From positions 2,711,501-2,775,500 of the forward strand of contig OZ022256.1 in NCBI GenBank assembly GCA_963978905.1: a DNA stretch of 64,000 nt, in the 5' to 3' direction. The notes below the pieces were generated by a model, which did not search any database, was not told the origin of the DNA, and saw only the letters and a program-made list of their open reading frames with translations. Within the stretch, counting starts at the first letter, position 1. Every line of letters begins with the position of its first letter. The stretch comes from Trichostrongylus colubriformis. Lineage: Eukaryota; Nematoda; Chromadorea; Rhabditida; Trichostrongylidae. The position numbers and the translations under genes were made by a program. Shown here piece after piece: positions 1 to 11,237 of the stretch.

Positions 1-1380
1 GTTTGAACTCGCGGGCAATTTGTACCATAGTCCCCTTGTTCAAATCAACAACTCCCTACTACATGTATTGCTCCAAGAAGCCAAATCCATTCATTGACTG
101 GAAAACTTCCACTTCAAGGATGTTTTTCCTTGATTATTTTATTTTTCTATTTTTTCTAACCAATTAATCGAGCTAAAAAAGTTTCAGTAAACATACGCTT
201 CGTCTGGGAGCCTTCTGCAGTAGACCAGCCAGCTCATCGGCGCGGTTTTTCGACAATGAGTCATCTGAAAATCATAGATTTACTAGACCTTCAAGTAAAT
301 AGAGATAGGGAGGGTGCGATGAATTATACGAACCTTTTGACTTTTCCTCTTTCGAAGGATGACGTCCATTTGACTCCTGATCTCTGCCTTCCGCTGCTGA
401 ACGGGAAGTGTATTGAATTGCTCAGAAATGTCAGCTTTATCACCATGCGCGGTAAATTCTCTGACTTTTTGCTCACTATGAACCTTTTTCCGTCACTTTT
501 GAACATACGCCTGTACAGAACTGGCCGAAAGCGACTGAAATTTTTCGCGCGCTAAAGGGAAGTAGCAGTTGAAGGTAACCTTGATTCAACTTGAGTGTCC
601 TGTCACATGCCCTTCCACACGTATCCCCAGCTCTGAGGATGCTGAGTACGAGGGAGGAAGCGAAAATTTCGTTGTTCTCTTGTGTATAGAGCCTCCTCTC
701 ATTCATGTAATGTGAAGAATGTGGATTTACTAGTCTTCTCATTTATCATTTGTTGTTTTTATTCGTATCTACTAATCAACGGGACATTCTCCGGAAAGGG
801 GCTTTTCACGTGGGCGCTCCTGGTTAACTCGCCTTTGGTCCATGTGTGCAGTTTCGAAAAAATTATATTCACTACCCAACCAGCTCTACAAACAACTTGC
901 ATCAATTCGAAGTTTTCTCGCCACACGCGCTCATCCGCTTTCTGCGCTTCGACGTAACAAATGGCCTAGTCCTTTTGAAGCACATCTCTCGTTAAAGGTG
1001 TATGGGAACCAGGTGCTCCCTGTAGTCGGTTAAAGACAGCATTAGGGGTAATGCGGTTATTGAGAAATGAGTTGAAAGAAAAGAAGTTATTTGCATGGAA
1101 ACTATGAGCCTAAGAAGGCTATTTGTGGCGAAATCCCGGTAGAAAAGTGCGCCTCGAGCTGTAGAAACGGCGCAACGGATAAGAGCTGACGCCTTTGGAT
1201 GATCGACTCTGCCTTCAAGCGATGTGGCCAGTTGGCGGCGACCTTAACTCAACTCGAGTGTCCTGACACATACTCTTCCACTCGTATCCCCATCATTAAA
1301 GGCAGTATTAATGTTCATTGCCTTCCAGAGAACGACCCTAATGACTATAAGTGAAATTGTTCTCTGAAAATGAGCTTATC
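1..1380. other. Window edge, no supported gene
   Basis: Short overlapping ORFs on both strands show no family resemblance and no convincing exon with both splice sites. The phrase at 581-620 (ACTTGAGTGTCCTGTCACATG-like) recurs at 1251-1285 as a dispersed repeat fragment. Nothing else could be supported. Confidence 0.4.
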
Positions 1381-1389
1381 AATACTCAC

Positions 1390-1425
1390 CTTTCTCCTCG
1401 ACTTTCGCATCTGGCTTCGCTAACC
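1390..1425 (-). CDS. Candidate internal exon of unidentified minus-strand gene
   Basis: On the minus strand a strong acceptor (ATTCTTTCAG) is followed by 36 bases and a canonical GTGAGT donor. With two leading bases the exon reads LAKPDAKVEEK and ends in phase 1. This phase fits the candidate exon at 2105-2049, which ends in phase 1. No homology is recognised. It could be chance, because 36 bases are easily open. The splice signals and the phase match are the only support. Confidence 0.3.
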
Positions 1426-1447
1426 CTGAAAGAATATATCGCATTGA

Positions 1448-1911
1448 AGGCACACCACGCGATAATCAGATAAGTGGTTCACCTTCTTGTAGCAAGTAGC
1501 TCCTTGGATAACTGCTCAGACTGCATCTTGTTTGCGGCTGCACGGTGCACCCTCACGGTGTTGTGCCTGCCTGAACACAGCCGAGCTACGCCCACACAAC
1601 CAAATCAAACCCGGCCTCAGACGAATAATTTTCAATGTAGAAGCTGCTTTCATCATCGAAATGGCTGTTTTATCAAATTATCTGCAAGTTTTTGCAAGTT
1701 TACCTCTCTACGTGAGCGCCAGTTGGAAACTTGTACGTTTGATGCTGGGCGTGATTTGGTCGGGTGGGCATGGCTCGGCTGTGTTCAAGTAGGCACAATA
1801 CCGTAAGGGTGCACCGCGCAGCCGCAACAAAGTTGCAACGTGAGCAGTTATCCAAGAGCCTACTCGACCCAAGAAAGTAAGCCACTAATCTGATTATCGC
1901 GTGGTGTGCCT
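1448..1911. mobile_element. Family I palindromic element, copy 1
   Basis: The two ends are inverted copies of each other for about 130 bases, starting AGGCACACCACGCGATAATC. The flanks are TTGA (1444-1447) on the left and TTAA (912-915 of the second kilobase, 1912-1915) on the right, consistent with an insertion into TTAA. No transposase ORF is inside. Two more copies lie at 19124-19588 and 46940-47221. It sits between two candidate minus-strand exons, so it may be intronic. Confidence 0.8.
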
Positions 1912-2048
1912 TTAAATAGGCAAGTAAGAGTTTTCTCGTTAAGATTCTTTAGTGCACGTTTCATGTCCTCATCACTTTCCCTACTAGGAAATACCCCTTT
2001 ATTTATGACATGCTCTGGTCAGGGACATCGAGTAATCTGTGCTCTCAC

Positions 2049-2105
2049 CTCTCTTTTTGCTTAATTTTCTTCTGTCGGCGCTGTCTTCGTCATGCATCCT
2101 CGTGC
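2049..2105 (-). CDS. Candidate internal exon of unidentified minus-strand gene
   Basis: The minus strand shows a consensus acceptor (CTTCATTTCAG), 57 bases and a GTGAGA donor. The only open frame uses two leading bases and reads TRMHDEDSADRRKLSKKR, very charged, ending in phase 1. The next candidate exon downstream (1425-1390) continues in the right phase. No family is recognised. These exons could belong to the gene starting at 9955 or to a separate gene. The link is unproven. Confidence 0.3.
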
Positions 2106-2229
2106 CTGAAATGAAGAACGATTACAGCACAGTGTGCTAATGGGGAATTATTGTGATCATATACAGCAGAGGCATGGAAGGCACTAGGAGAGTACGGAGT
2201 GGAGTGCTTACACGCTCCCTGAACATGGA

Positions 2230-3575
2230 GAGGGTTAGGGGAAAATTCCGGTTGCGTGGAGGACCAGTACCATCGTTCCCATATTTAAGCAGAAGGAGGA
2301 CGCAATGGAGTGCTCCAACTACGCGGAATAAAGTTGATAGCTCATACCATGAAGCTGTACGAACGGCTGATTGACTTGAGGCTAAGGGAGCTAGTTGCCA
2401 TCTCTCAGGAGCAGTTCGGGTTCATGCCTGAGCGGCCCACCACGGATGCGATCTTCATCCTTAGACGAGTGATGGAAAAGTGCCGTGAAAAGCGTTAGTT
2501 CTGCTACCTAGCCTTCCTGGTCCTTGAAAAGCCCTTCGACCGTCTGCCACGGCCAGTAATCTGGAACTCGTTTCGAGAACGACAGGTACCAGAGCATCTG
2601 GTCACCCTTATAAAGGATGTACGATGGGGCCAAGGCTTTCACACGCATCCTGCAGGTACTGACAGTGGAAGTAGGGATCTCGGTAGGGGTACAACAAGGC
2701 TCAGCTCTGAGTCCGTTCCTCTTCCTGCTCACCCTGAATGACGAGGTGAAAGATCTCATAGAGGGACCACTGAGGGCCATTCTCTGCGCTGATGACATTG
2801 ACCCTGATGGCGGATTCCAAAGGAAAGCTTTAGGCGAAGGTGCAGAGATGGCAAACAAGTCTGACAGAGAGTGGTCTACAAGTAAACATCAAGAAGACCA
2901 AATTCCTAAGCTCCGAGGACTGCCCGGGGTCCATCGTGGACAGTCATGGAGAAAGTATCGAAAGGGTTCACGACTTCCGATAGCTAAGAAGTGATATATG
3001 CGAGGATGGTACGGTAGATCAGGTCGTGAAAGCTCGAATAAATACGGCATGGCTGAAATGGAGAGAGTCCACAAAAATCCTCTGTGATCGAAGGTGCTCC
3101 AGGATTCTAAAGGGTAGGGTATCCCGATCGGTGATAAGACCCGCAATGCTCCATGGCAGCAAGTGCTGGCCCATAACAAAGAATCACGAGAAGCAGCTAT
3201 ATTCCGCAAAAATGAGGATGCTGAAATGGGCGTGTGGCTGGACGCAGCTCGAAAGGATCAGGAACGAAGACGTCAGGACAGTCATGCAGACGACACCGGT
3301 CCAGCCGATATTGAGAGATCAGCGGCTAAGATGGTATGGGCACGTGCTGAGAAGGTCGGCAGACCACCCAATTAAGAAGGCGGTGGAGTTCGAAGTACCC
3401 GGTGAGCGACCACGAGGAACCCCAAAGAGAAGGTGGAGGGACGTCATCAAAACAGACCTCACGGGTTAAAAGCCACTGCAGTGATGCCTTGGATAGAAGA
3501 AAGGGGCGGCAACCGACAAGAACAGCGGACCCTGCAACGGCGCGGGACCGGCGCTAGAGAGAAGAAGAAGGAGAA
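2230..3575 (+). pseudogene. Decayed RTE-like LINE, reverse transcriptase and C-terminal part
   Basis: Conserved RT blocks appear in order but in different frames. Around 2310-2498 the product contains EQFGFMPERPTTDAIF. Near 2515-2545 comes a remnant of LDLEKPFDR, which carries the first catalytic aspartate. At 2690-2800 comes QQGSALSPFLF followed by CADDI, the eroded Y/FADD active-site box. At 3026-3469 comes the C-terminal region with RLRWYGHVLRR and RPRGTPKRRWRDVIK, typical of nematode RTE-type non-LTR elements. Stops and frameshifts separate the blocks, so it is dead. The endonuclease part is missing (5' truncation, usual for LINEs). The 3' end is probably near the GAAGAAGAAGGAGAAG stretch at 3560-3575. 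Lines 3600-4000 show no further gene. Confidence 0.85.
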
Positions 3576-4012
3576 GATAGACAAAAGAGGCTTTTTTGGT
3601 TGACGTTCCAACAATCTGCTCATTTTTAAAAGAAGGAAAGCCTTGTGAAAGTTGAAAAAGTAACCATCAGGACACCCCTTCTATGGAATACTGTCGAAAA
3701 TCTCCGCAAATCCTCCTTGTAGTACCCGAGAACAAACGAGGTCTAGTGTGGGCAGAGAGCCGGTAAGCAGGCAGAAGGGTAGTACGTTAGCCTGAGAGGG
3801 GCAATGTGCCGGGTACGGCAATCTTACTCGCATCATGACTGACGCTGTCCAGAAAGCTTCTAAAGTGCTATCAAATGAAACCATACCTTTTCGAAGATCT
3901 CCAGAGTCCTTTTCATCTCCGAGTTCACCAAAATCAGCATACTCTCCTACAACTTCACCTTCAGTAAAACGAATTCTACAAAATTATTCATTGTGACGTC
4001 ACAATGCTACCT

Positions 4013-4637
4013 CGGGTGTGTAACCTCGAAAAGTCGCTTTGCGGAGTCGCACACGCGGCGCCATCAGCACGACTTGCCGCTTTTGGCTGGGATCCGCTCA
4101 GAACCCAAAATTATGGCACCGTGGGAGCCCTTTTGAAAAAATCGTATTTGTTGTGTCTCGATAGCTGAAAACCATGATGCAGTGGTGCAAACTGTATAAT
4201 TACTAGGTGGCATTTTGAGGAGTTCTTGGAGGGGTCAATCTGCACTTTCAGGTGAAAATTTTTGCTTTTTTTTCATTTTTGTCTGAGCTATTGTGTAGAA
4301 AAGTGAATCCTTTCCCCTTCTAGGTTGAGGTAATCAATGTTTATAGTGAGGAGTACCCCCCCCCTGCGCTTTTAACCCTCTTTTCCCTTGCGCTCTTCAT
4401 CAAAGTTGCATTTTTGGGCGTCTGAAACAACTAAACTCAACAACTGAAAATTGAAAAGTTAAGAACGACAACAAACAACAACAAAGTAAACAGCATCAAC
4501 TCAAAAACGCTCAATAATCAGCAAATAACTACTTCGGGCGTCAAACTTCAAAGAACTTATACGCAATCGCACGCGAAGCAGCAACCCGGACTCGCCGCGG
4601 GCGGCCACGCGATTTTTCGACATAAGGCTACACACAC
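4013..4637. mobile_element. Family D2 palindromic element (diverged)
   Basis: The left end reads GGGTGTGTAACC followed by a GC-rich arm with CGCGGCGCCATCAGCACGA. The right end carries the inverted counterpart ending CGACATAAGGCTACACACAC. Related copies lie at 8745-9010 and 12665-13039, with a fragment at 58258-58345. The middle contains AT-rich filler and a fragment of the CCCCTTCTAGG/poly-C repeat seen at 24 kb. Confidence 0.55.
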
Positions 4638-4639
4638 TG

Positions 4640-6108
4640 CTATCTAACGTTATGTTCATTATTTCTTTCATATTCCCTTTTATCTTTCACCAATTTTTGA
4701 GAAGGCCACAAAGTATGTGACAGGGCATGAAGGTACGCATCAGAATCACCACTGGAATAAGTGAGCGAACTGATTACAGTAATCCCGGAATTGGAATCCT
4801 GAGATATGTGAGGTCAAAAGAACAACACATAGTCACCGTTTACCAGGTCCTAATTCTGGCAATATGCCAAGTACTGGAAACCTTGGCATGCTCCCCCCCC
4901 CCCCCCTTCCCTCTTTATGTCCACTGAAGCCCAGCTCAAAAGCAACTTCTACAGCACTTGCCTTTTTTGTGAGCCACTTCAATATCCTTATCGACTACAT
5001 CGCCACCTTCGTTTTCGTCGTGTCCGTTGGAATCGTCCAACGATTCTGAAAGTCACTTCAGAATGCGTCCGAATAGGGGGAGAAGAAACGGAAAAGACCT
5101 TTCTGAGGGGATCCGACATTCTCGATCCCGCTTTCTGCAATTTTAGAGGAGTCCGCAGCTAAAATTTATTAAATGATTTGCTTTGGATGATTATATCAAA
5201 TATTACGGAAATAGATGGAGTAATGCGTAATGGCATCATAACCATATGTATAGTCCATAGATCGATTCTTTCACAGAGCCAGCTGGATCGTCCATTGCTT
5301 TGGAACTACGTAATTAATTAGTGGGATCTTCCCCCGAAGGAATGAAACCACCTAAAAGACGCAAAAGAGGCATCCCAGGAGGAGAATGGTTGGGTGCTGC
5401 GCGGACTGGCAGCTCTGGAATCCGAGAAGCTTCCAAATAAACCTCATCGCTCCTTGTATGGGATTAGCCAAAATAGGGAGTGCTTAATTAATACAGAACT
5501 CCTCCCACTGCTTGTGGAGTGGACGCGATGCGTGCGCGTTAGGAGTGCCGCATGTAGTTGGGTCCTGAACGGACTTCCAAAGTGGAATGTGGAATGTTTC
5601 GGGAAATAACCATGTACATATGGCGCCACTAGAACCTACCATTCATCAGATGGCCTCATGGAATAGCGGAACATCCCAGCAAAACAATAAGGTGTGCAAA
5701 AGTTCGCACCAGGGAACCATCTGGGACTGCGAGAAGTAGCGATGCGCCCGCGGGTCTTTCGCTCCGTTTGGAACTGAATGCAAGAAGTCGCTACAACAGT
5801 CAGCTTACACTCGATATTCGTATGCTTGGATGATTTGTCATGACCATGTTTTGCTTCGCTTTCCTTCAATTCTTCATCTGAATGAATAAACAATATAAAT
5901 CAATTTAACCTTATTATTCCTTTCGTTTGTATAATTTATTATTACAACACGCCAATGTATCAGCCCTAACGCTCTTATTGAAATCCGACTGCCGCTGTGC
6001 GATCAATAAGTTGTCTCGTTCAACGCCAACCTATAGATCACGGAGCCTGCGCCGCGTGTCCGTTGCGGCGATCGCGATCACGCCACTGAGTATGGACACA
6101 GCTCTATG
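4640..6108. other. Intergenic or intronic stretch without supported gene
   Basis: Several ORFs of 60-85 codons exist, but none has recognisable protein features or flanking splice sites. There is a long C tract at about 4891-4906. The sequence CTGCCGCTGTGCGAT near 5990 recurs at 9416 as a dispersed fragment. AATAAA at 5884 could be a signal but has no gene to attach to. Confidence 0.4.
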
Positions 6109-6110
6109 TA

Positions 6111-7343
6111 TTAGGTTGTCCCAAAAGTCTTGTGGGATTTTTCCGAAAAAATAAATTACTCTTGTTCACTTTGAGGCAGGTCTAGGCGGTTCAGGAATAT
6201 GGTAAAACGTTCTCCAAGCTTTCTAGTGAAATTAATATTAACCCACCAGATTCCGCGGAGAGAGCTACAGTGCCCGTAGTCGATACCCACCCAACACGCG
6301 GTGTCATCTACTATGAGTGGTCTTGGGGCAGCAAAGCGACGGAAGTGCGACTCCATCAACGCTGTATTGGGCAAGGGATGTGTGAGCTACGAGACCGTGT
6401 GCTCATCAGCTTCAGCAACGGCGAGATTGACATGGAAGGCAAGCCACGCACGGGACGCCCACATGCAGTCGACGACGAGACGCTGCTCTCCGCCGTTCGC
6501 GCTGATCCTTAAACCACCATGCGCGAGCTGGCGGAGAGGAATGGACAAGCACCCATAACCGTAAATCGTCGCTTCCACAAGCACGGTTATCGGAAGGTGC
6601 TGTCGCGATGGACCTCATGCCCTGACGGATGCTCACGAAAGTGCCCGTGTGAGCATCTGTCAATCGCTCCTGCCCCGCCAACGACTTTCTCGTCTATCTG
6701 GCTACGGGCGATGAAAGCTGGAACATGTACGATAGGAACGCACTCCGCGCCTTTTGGCTGCTACGCCGAGCCGCCAGTGCAGCCCATGTCCAACCTCCAT
6801 CCGAAGAAGTTTCAACTCAGCTGCTTCTGGACGCGGAAGGAATGCTTTTCCAAGAGGTGCTGGCACGAAGCGAGACAGTACCCGCTTCCGTATACACCCA
6901 CCAGCTCCAGCAGCTCGCCGTCGCTATTCGAGAAATGCGCCAGAAAAGGTCCCCGGTCACCTCCCCTCATGACGACGCCCGCTCCCATTTCGCGAAAAGT
7001 ACCCAGGCTAAGCTATTAGAGCTCGGCTGGGATGTGCTGCCCCTCCCGCCATACTCTCCAGACATTGCCCTTTCTGACTATCACCTTACCCATTCTCTTG
7101 AATCCTTCCCGGCCAAGAGAAAATTCGTTGATTATGACTTGCTTGCAAAGGCAATCGCTGACTTCTCGACTCTCAGAACCCAGAGTTCTGGGGACAGGGA
7201 ACCAACAATCTACCTCTGAGATGGTAGAGTGTTGTCGATAACAACGGTGAATACGCCGTTGTCTAATTGTTGTTTGTTGGAAGAAAAAAAATAATAAAAA
7301 GTGATGATCGAAAAAATCCTACAAGACTTTTGGGACAACCTGA
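6111..7343 (+). mobile_element. Full-length mariner element with disrupted transposase
   Basis: Inverted terminal repeats of about 35 bases start TTAGGTTGTCCCAAAAGTCT on the left and TCAGGTTGTCCCAAAAGTCT on the right (read inward). TA dinucleotides flank both ends (6109-6110, 7344-7345), the target duplication expected for Tc1/mariner. The element is 1233 bp, a normal mariner length. It resembles the mariners reported from hookworms, but the exact subfamily needs a comparison. The lack of divergence between the terminal repeats suggests a moderately recent insertion. Confidence 0.93.
6270..7219 (+). pseudogene. Mariner transposase, frameshifted
   Basis: The N-terminal helix-turn-helix region (EGKPRTGRPHAVDDE, then MRELAERNGQ) is split by an in-frame TAA at 6510-6512. 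A frameshift follows near 6615, after VLSRW, and the frame changes again before 6725. All three catalytic aspartates of the DDE/D domain are still encoded. They are TGDESW (GAT at 6710-6712), HDDARSH (GAC at 6971-6973) and PDIALSDYHL (GAC at 7076-7078). The last two are 35 codons apart, giving the mariner D34D spacing. The protein cannot be made from this copy. It probably started near 6230-6300, where ITRS-proximal sequence ends. Confidence 0.9.
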
Positions 7344-7631
7344 TATCTATTCCTTATTTCATGCTCTTTATGGTACCTTATTTATTAGGAATTTTATAAC
7401 GGTTATAACCAACCTTGTTCACGTTGTTGTATTCGCATGGCCTTCCTAACCTGTTCACTGATAGCACTTCTTTTTTGTCTCGAATGCTCTTAAATTTGAT
7501 AAATATTCATTTCAGTGTGAAAAATGAAAGTCGCACTCTGACGACCGCTGAGAACCGCCGCATGCCGTAAAAAATCAAATCGCGGCTTTGCAAGCGGGTG
7601 CAACGCTGTCCTAGGTTTTCTTGACATTTTT

Positions 7632-7803
7632 GGCCGCGTTCATACTCAGTGCCGACAAGGCATGGCTACGTTTATATGCAGCGAGTACGGCGGCACGGAA
7701 GAGGTGCAGAGACGACACAGCCAACGAGGCAGGATGGCATAGACGGAGACGCAGAGACAAGCAGCCATGCCTGCCACCGCCACCGCAGTGTATGAAGGCG
7801 ACC
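7632..7803 (-). mobile_element. Family A MITE, copy 1
   Basis: The left end is GGCCGCGTTCATACT and the right end the inverted TATGAAGGCGACC. The interior matches the family core (GCAGAGACGACACAGCCAACGA) in reverse orientation. It creates spurious 70-160 codon ORFs on both strands. Confidence 0.8.
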
Positions 7804-8387
7804 TTTCTAGCCAAGCTGATACGGGACTGTGCCCTCTGCTTAGACGCGGTTTCTCGTGCATATCCATGTGGCCTCAGCAACAATATACCTTCTTGGGTGT
7901 CTGACGTAAGCTGGCGATTTTTTGCAGCTGACTTCGCTGATTTTTCCTTAAAGGAATAATTTTGCTTCAGAGATTGCGCCATGCAGAATGAAACAGTACC
8001 CTTGCATTTACACTGGAGGCAGACTGCATTTGATGGTACTCGCATCTTTCCGCTCCCAGCATTTGCATCGTAGAAGACGAGAGCTTTCGCCAATCACCAT
8101 ATGCAATGACCGCGCAGTTCACGTTATTGTTCTGCAACGGCTTAAATATTAACACCGAAGATACAAACAAGTGACTAAAAATTCAATAAGTAAATAAAAA
8201 TACAAATTGTATGGAATGGAAATAAAATGCGTGGAAAATAAAGTAGCCAGTGAAAAATAAAATAAGATAAAATAATCAAATAAATACATGAGTATCGAAT
8301 GAATGATGTTTTTGCTGCTATTATCTACTCGTAATAGAAATACAGTGACATTGAAACTAATGTCCCCCATAACTATGAGCCATACTG

Positions 8388-8530
8388 CGCGGCATTCATA
8401 CTCGGCGATAGCAACGCAATTAACGCAACCCACCAGAAACAGGCGCTGGCGTGAACATGCACTCCAACTAATTCATCGCAGGGAATGCGTTGCGACAATT
8501 GCGATCGCCGAGTATGAATGCGATCTTAGC
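8388..8530. mobile_element. Family K short palindrome
   Basis: GCATTCATACTCGGCGATAGC on the left is answered by GCGATCGCCGAGTATGAATG on the right. A second, shorter palindrome with the same CTCGGCGA/TCGCCGA ends lies at 14563-14632. No coding capacity. Confidence 0.65.
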
Positions 8531-8744
8531 GCAGACATAGTACCTATGCGGTCCGTTTTGGTAATGCCACCATTGATCAACACAGCCTCGTTGGCAAAGT
8601 CCAACAATACCATTGTGCTGGACCAAGAGCAAGCATGGGTTGGGAAATTCTCAAGTAGAACTTATTTTGGGCTGAGAAAGCGGAATCTCAAATTTCTCGC
8701 AAAGCAACTGGTTTGACACTGGCTGGGCATACAGGGGTGGAAGT

Positions 8745-9010
8745 CGCTAAGTCGAATTTCCGCTTGCGGTGTCGCGCTCGCGGCGCCGTCAGTCCGAACC
8801 GCTGGGAATTCCGCTCAAGACGCACTGGGCTTGTACCGTAGGGGACCTTTGAAGATTGCTGGTTGAAAGCTTTGGGAGTTTGCCTACCTTCAAAGATCCC
8901 CCACGGTACCAGTTCATCGCGTCTTGAGCGGGATTCCAAACGACTCGTTCTAGCCGCGCTGCTCGCCGCGGGCGGTCGCGCGGGAATTCGACCTAGCGAT
9001 CCCCCCCGGC
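8745..9010. mobile_element. Family D2 palindromic element
   Basis: The arms AAGTCGAATTTCCGC and GCGGGAATTCGACCT are inverted, and the GC-rich blocks CGCGGCGCCGTCAG and CGCGCTGCTCGCCGCG pair with them. The centre has GTACCGTAGGGGACCTTTGA paired with TCAAAGATCCCCCACGGTAC. It lies just downstream of two real-looking minus-strand exons and is probably intronic. Confidence 0.7.
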
Positions 9011-9281
9011 ATATAGTAGTGGTTAATTCTAGTTGGAGGGAAAGGGCACACCATAGTTATCGATGATTGGGCGCCTCATACGTGCCCCTGCCTCTTTGCG
9101 CTTCAGCAGGTGTGGCAGAAACGCCCACAGCGCCCTTTCGCCTCTAACCATCCATGGTAATTTCGAAGGAAGATTTTCCACCAATTCTACAATCTGTGGG
9201 GAAAGCGAATGTGCCTTCTAACTTTTTTTCATAAAACGAAAACAGTAGTAATCGTACTAATATCACAGTGTCTGCTTTCAC

Positions 9282-9955
9282 GTAATCGATGCCCATTTGT
9301 GGATGTTCACGGATGTCAAGTCGTGATTTTGATGCACAACGTTCCACACTGTCATCCAGAGCAGCCAAAAGCTGAAAGTGAGTGAATGGTGACGATTATT
9401 TAAATAGGTTCACACTGCCGCTGTGCGATGCAGTAAGTTGAAAAGAAAAGAAAACAAAACAAAAAACGCCTACTTTGCTTTATCGCAAAAGCAAAATTTG
9501 ACCTCCTCCCCGCAACAGCATGACATATTTTTGGAATTGCTCATCCATGCTTTGTTCTATGTTCCCATTATATAACCCATGACCCAAGTGCACTTATCTG
9601 ATGAGCACTGTGGGGCGGCAGAGTTCTACTAATCTTAAGGAGTTTTCATGTAGAGAACTCCTACCCATAAATAAGTTCACTCTGAAGATGAGGACCTATG
9701 AGTTACCTTTGATGTACTTGTAACTGAGAATCGCTCCAGCAGACATAGACGACTCTGTTCTAATGAAGTTGTTCCCTCCTGCAATGAAAAGTCAACTTTG
9801 CTCAAGTAGCGATTAGATTTAAGGAGCTGACGTGATTGAATGAAGACACTTACCTGTTCAGAATAACTCAAGATGATCAAGGCAACTGAACATAATCCCA
9901 GTACTACGCACACATTTTTTACGTTAAATCGCAAAACAGCTCGTCCTCCATACAT
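9282..9955 (-). CDS. 5' exons of an unidentified signal-anchored protein
   Basis: Exon 1 (9955-9854, 102 bases, phase 0) begins with ATG 14 bases behind a TTTTTCAG acceptor, as expected for spliced-leader trans-splicing, and ends at a GTAAGT donor. It encodes 34 residues with a hydrophobic run, VCVVLGLCSVALIILSY, after a basic start (GGRAVLRFNVKN). This looks like a type II signal anchor, as in many Golgi enzymes. Exon 2 (9371-9282, 90 bases, phase 0) follows a CACTTTCAG acceptor and ends at GTGAAA. It reads LLAALDDSVERCASKSRLD and on to MGIDY. The remaining exons should lie to the left but could not be traced through the repeats. A glycosyltransferase or similar luminal enzyme is possible, but no catalytic motif is visible. 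Confidence 0.6.
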
Positions 9956-9971
9956 CTGAGCAGGTGGTTCT
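9956..9971 (-). promoter_or_regulatory. Probable trans-splice acceptor for the gene starting at 9955
   Basis: On the minus strand ACATTTTTCAG is followed by a 14-base leader and the ATG. The same layout occurs at the five identified genes. Confidence 0.55.
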
Positions 9972-10336
9972 GAAAAATGTGCTCACAATAATAAATTATG
10001 GCAATATTTCAGCAGCATTATTCAGAATGACTATGGTTTGGCCACGAGCCCCGCCCCTCTCTGGACGAGTTCGCCACCTCCCATCTTGTTTATTTCCACT
10101 ACAGAAATCACCAATGGGTCTATTACGTCGGAGGTAGCCATAGCTTCACCGGATCATACATGTATATTCATGAAATCTACATATGTTCTTAACCTGACAA
10201 GGCAATCACGTAAAGGCATGTTACTATTCAACACTGAACAAGTTGCCCCCCCCCCTACTCGTTATTGTAACATCAAAAATTGCCGAATTGGACTGTGAAA
10301 ATGGATTTGCTCCTTTCTATAGGTGTTAGATGGCTT

Positions 10337-10770
10337 TCAAAGAAGATCAGAATTTCTACAAAGGATGTAAGGAAATGGCTGACGAAGAATGGATCGACAT
10401 AATCTATAAAAACTATCTTCGACGTACATAGACATTGGGCATATCGTATAGTAGACCAATGATATTATCGTAACACATTTGGAACGTAATACGTTTGTAA
10501 CTGGAACACACCAGTGTAGTGGGCGGTGCTGACCTTCTTGAAAGCAAACACTGGCGCCACATCCCTCTGGAAGTGCCATGTACTTGTCGTTGCTTATGTG
10601 GAATTGTTGGGATGATTTAAATAAACCGGGAGGTGTCGGAAGAAAGAGGAAGATGGAAAGAAATGATCGTTTCGAAATGAAATTCAAGATTGAAAGCGAT
10701 AATTGATAGAAAAACCCGGGTTCAAAGCGCGCGACATTGTGATTTGTATTCGCATTTCCCGCGCATATCC
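10337..10770. repeat. Dispersed repeat shared with 45140-45335
   Basis: The stretch from about 10590 to 10760 shares ordered blocks with 45145-45330. Both have a GGGAT..TTAA..AACCGG region, then AGATGGAAAGAAATGA versus AGATGCAAAGAAATGA. Both end with a GGTTCAAAGCGCG-like block followed by TGTATTCGCAT. The upstream part (10337-10590) has an open minus-strand frame of 116 codons with no recognised motif. Confidence 0.4.
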
Positions 10771-11106
10771 TCGAACTGCAACATCACCTTCCTAAGTAGC
10801 TCGCTGTGGAAGATGTCAATTGGTGTCTCGTAGGATGTATTTCATTCAATCATGATATGAAATAAGCGAAAAATTAGATAGCAGCAATCAAGTGAAACAA
10901 TTAATGGCAGAAAAAGCGAACGGATGAGTGGAAAGGTTTTTGTGATGAAAGAAAAACCATTGACTTTACATTCGACGTCTTGGCATGGTGTCGTGTGTAC
11001 AATGTCTGCTACCTATCGAACTGCAAGAGTTACGGTAGGTCCTACGGTAGGTCGAAATTGCCTCCTCCCGGTGTCTTTACACCTCGGAATAGCGGATCTC
11101 GTACCT

Positions 11107-11183
11107 GGGTGTATATCGCTAGGAGAGAACCGTCGCGTGGCCGTGTTCGGCACGCGACGTTTCTGTCCTAGCGATATACACCC
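11107..11183. mobile_element. 77-bp near-perfect hairpin, mini palindromic element
   Basis: GGGTGTATATCGCTAGGA on the left is the inverse of TCCTAGCGATATACACCC on the right. An inner stem pairs CGTCGCGTG with CACGCGACG. The GGGTGTAT ends resemble those of families D1 and D2 (for example 18653 GGGTGTATGCC), so this may be a minimal relative. Confidence 0.7.
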
Positions 11184-11237
11184 CTCGTACCTGACTCATC
11201 TAGCAGGATAAAAACACAGAGTACAAGTATTGCTTAC

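Noticed and set aside
3681..3884. 67-codon minus ORF with a donor-like GTAAGA
   Set aside because: The acceptor is weak, the candidate exon is tiny and no neighbouring exon matches its phase.
7611..8093. 160-codon minus-strand ORF
   Set aside because: It runs through a family A MITE. GC-rich MITE cores are open in several frames by composition.
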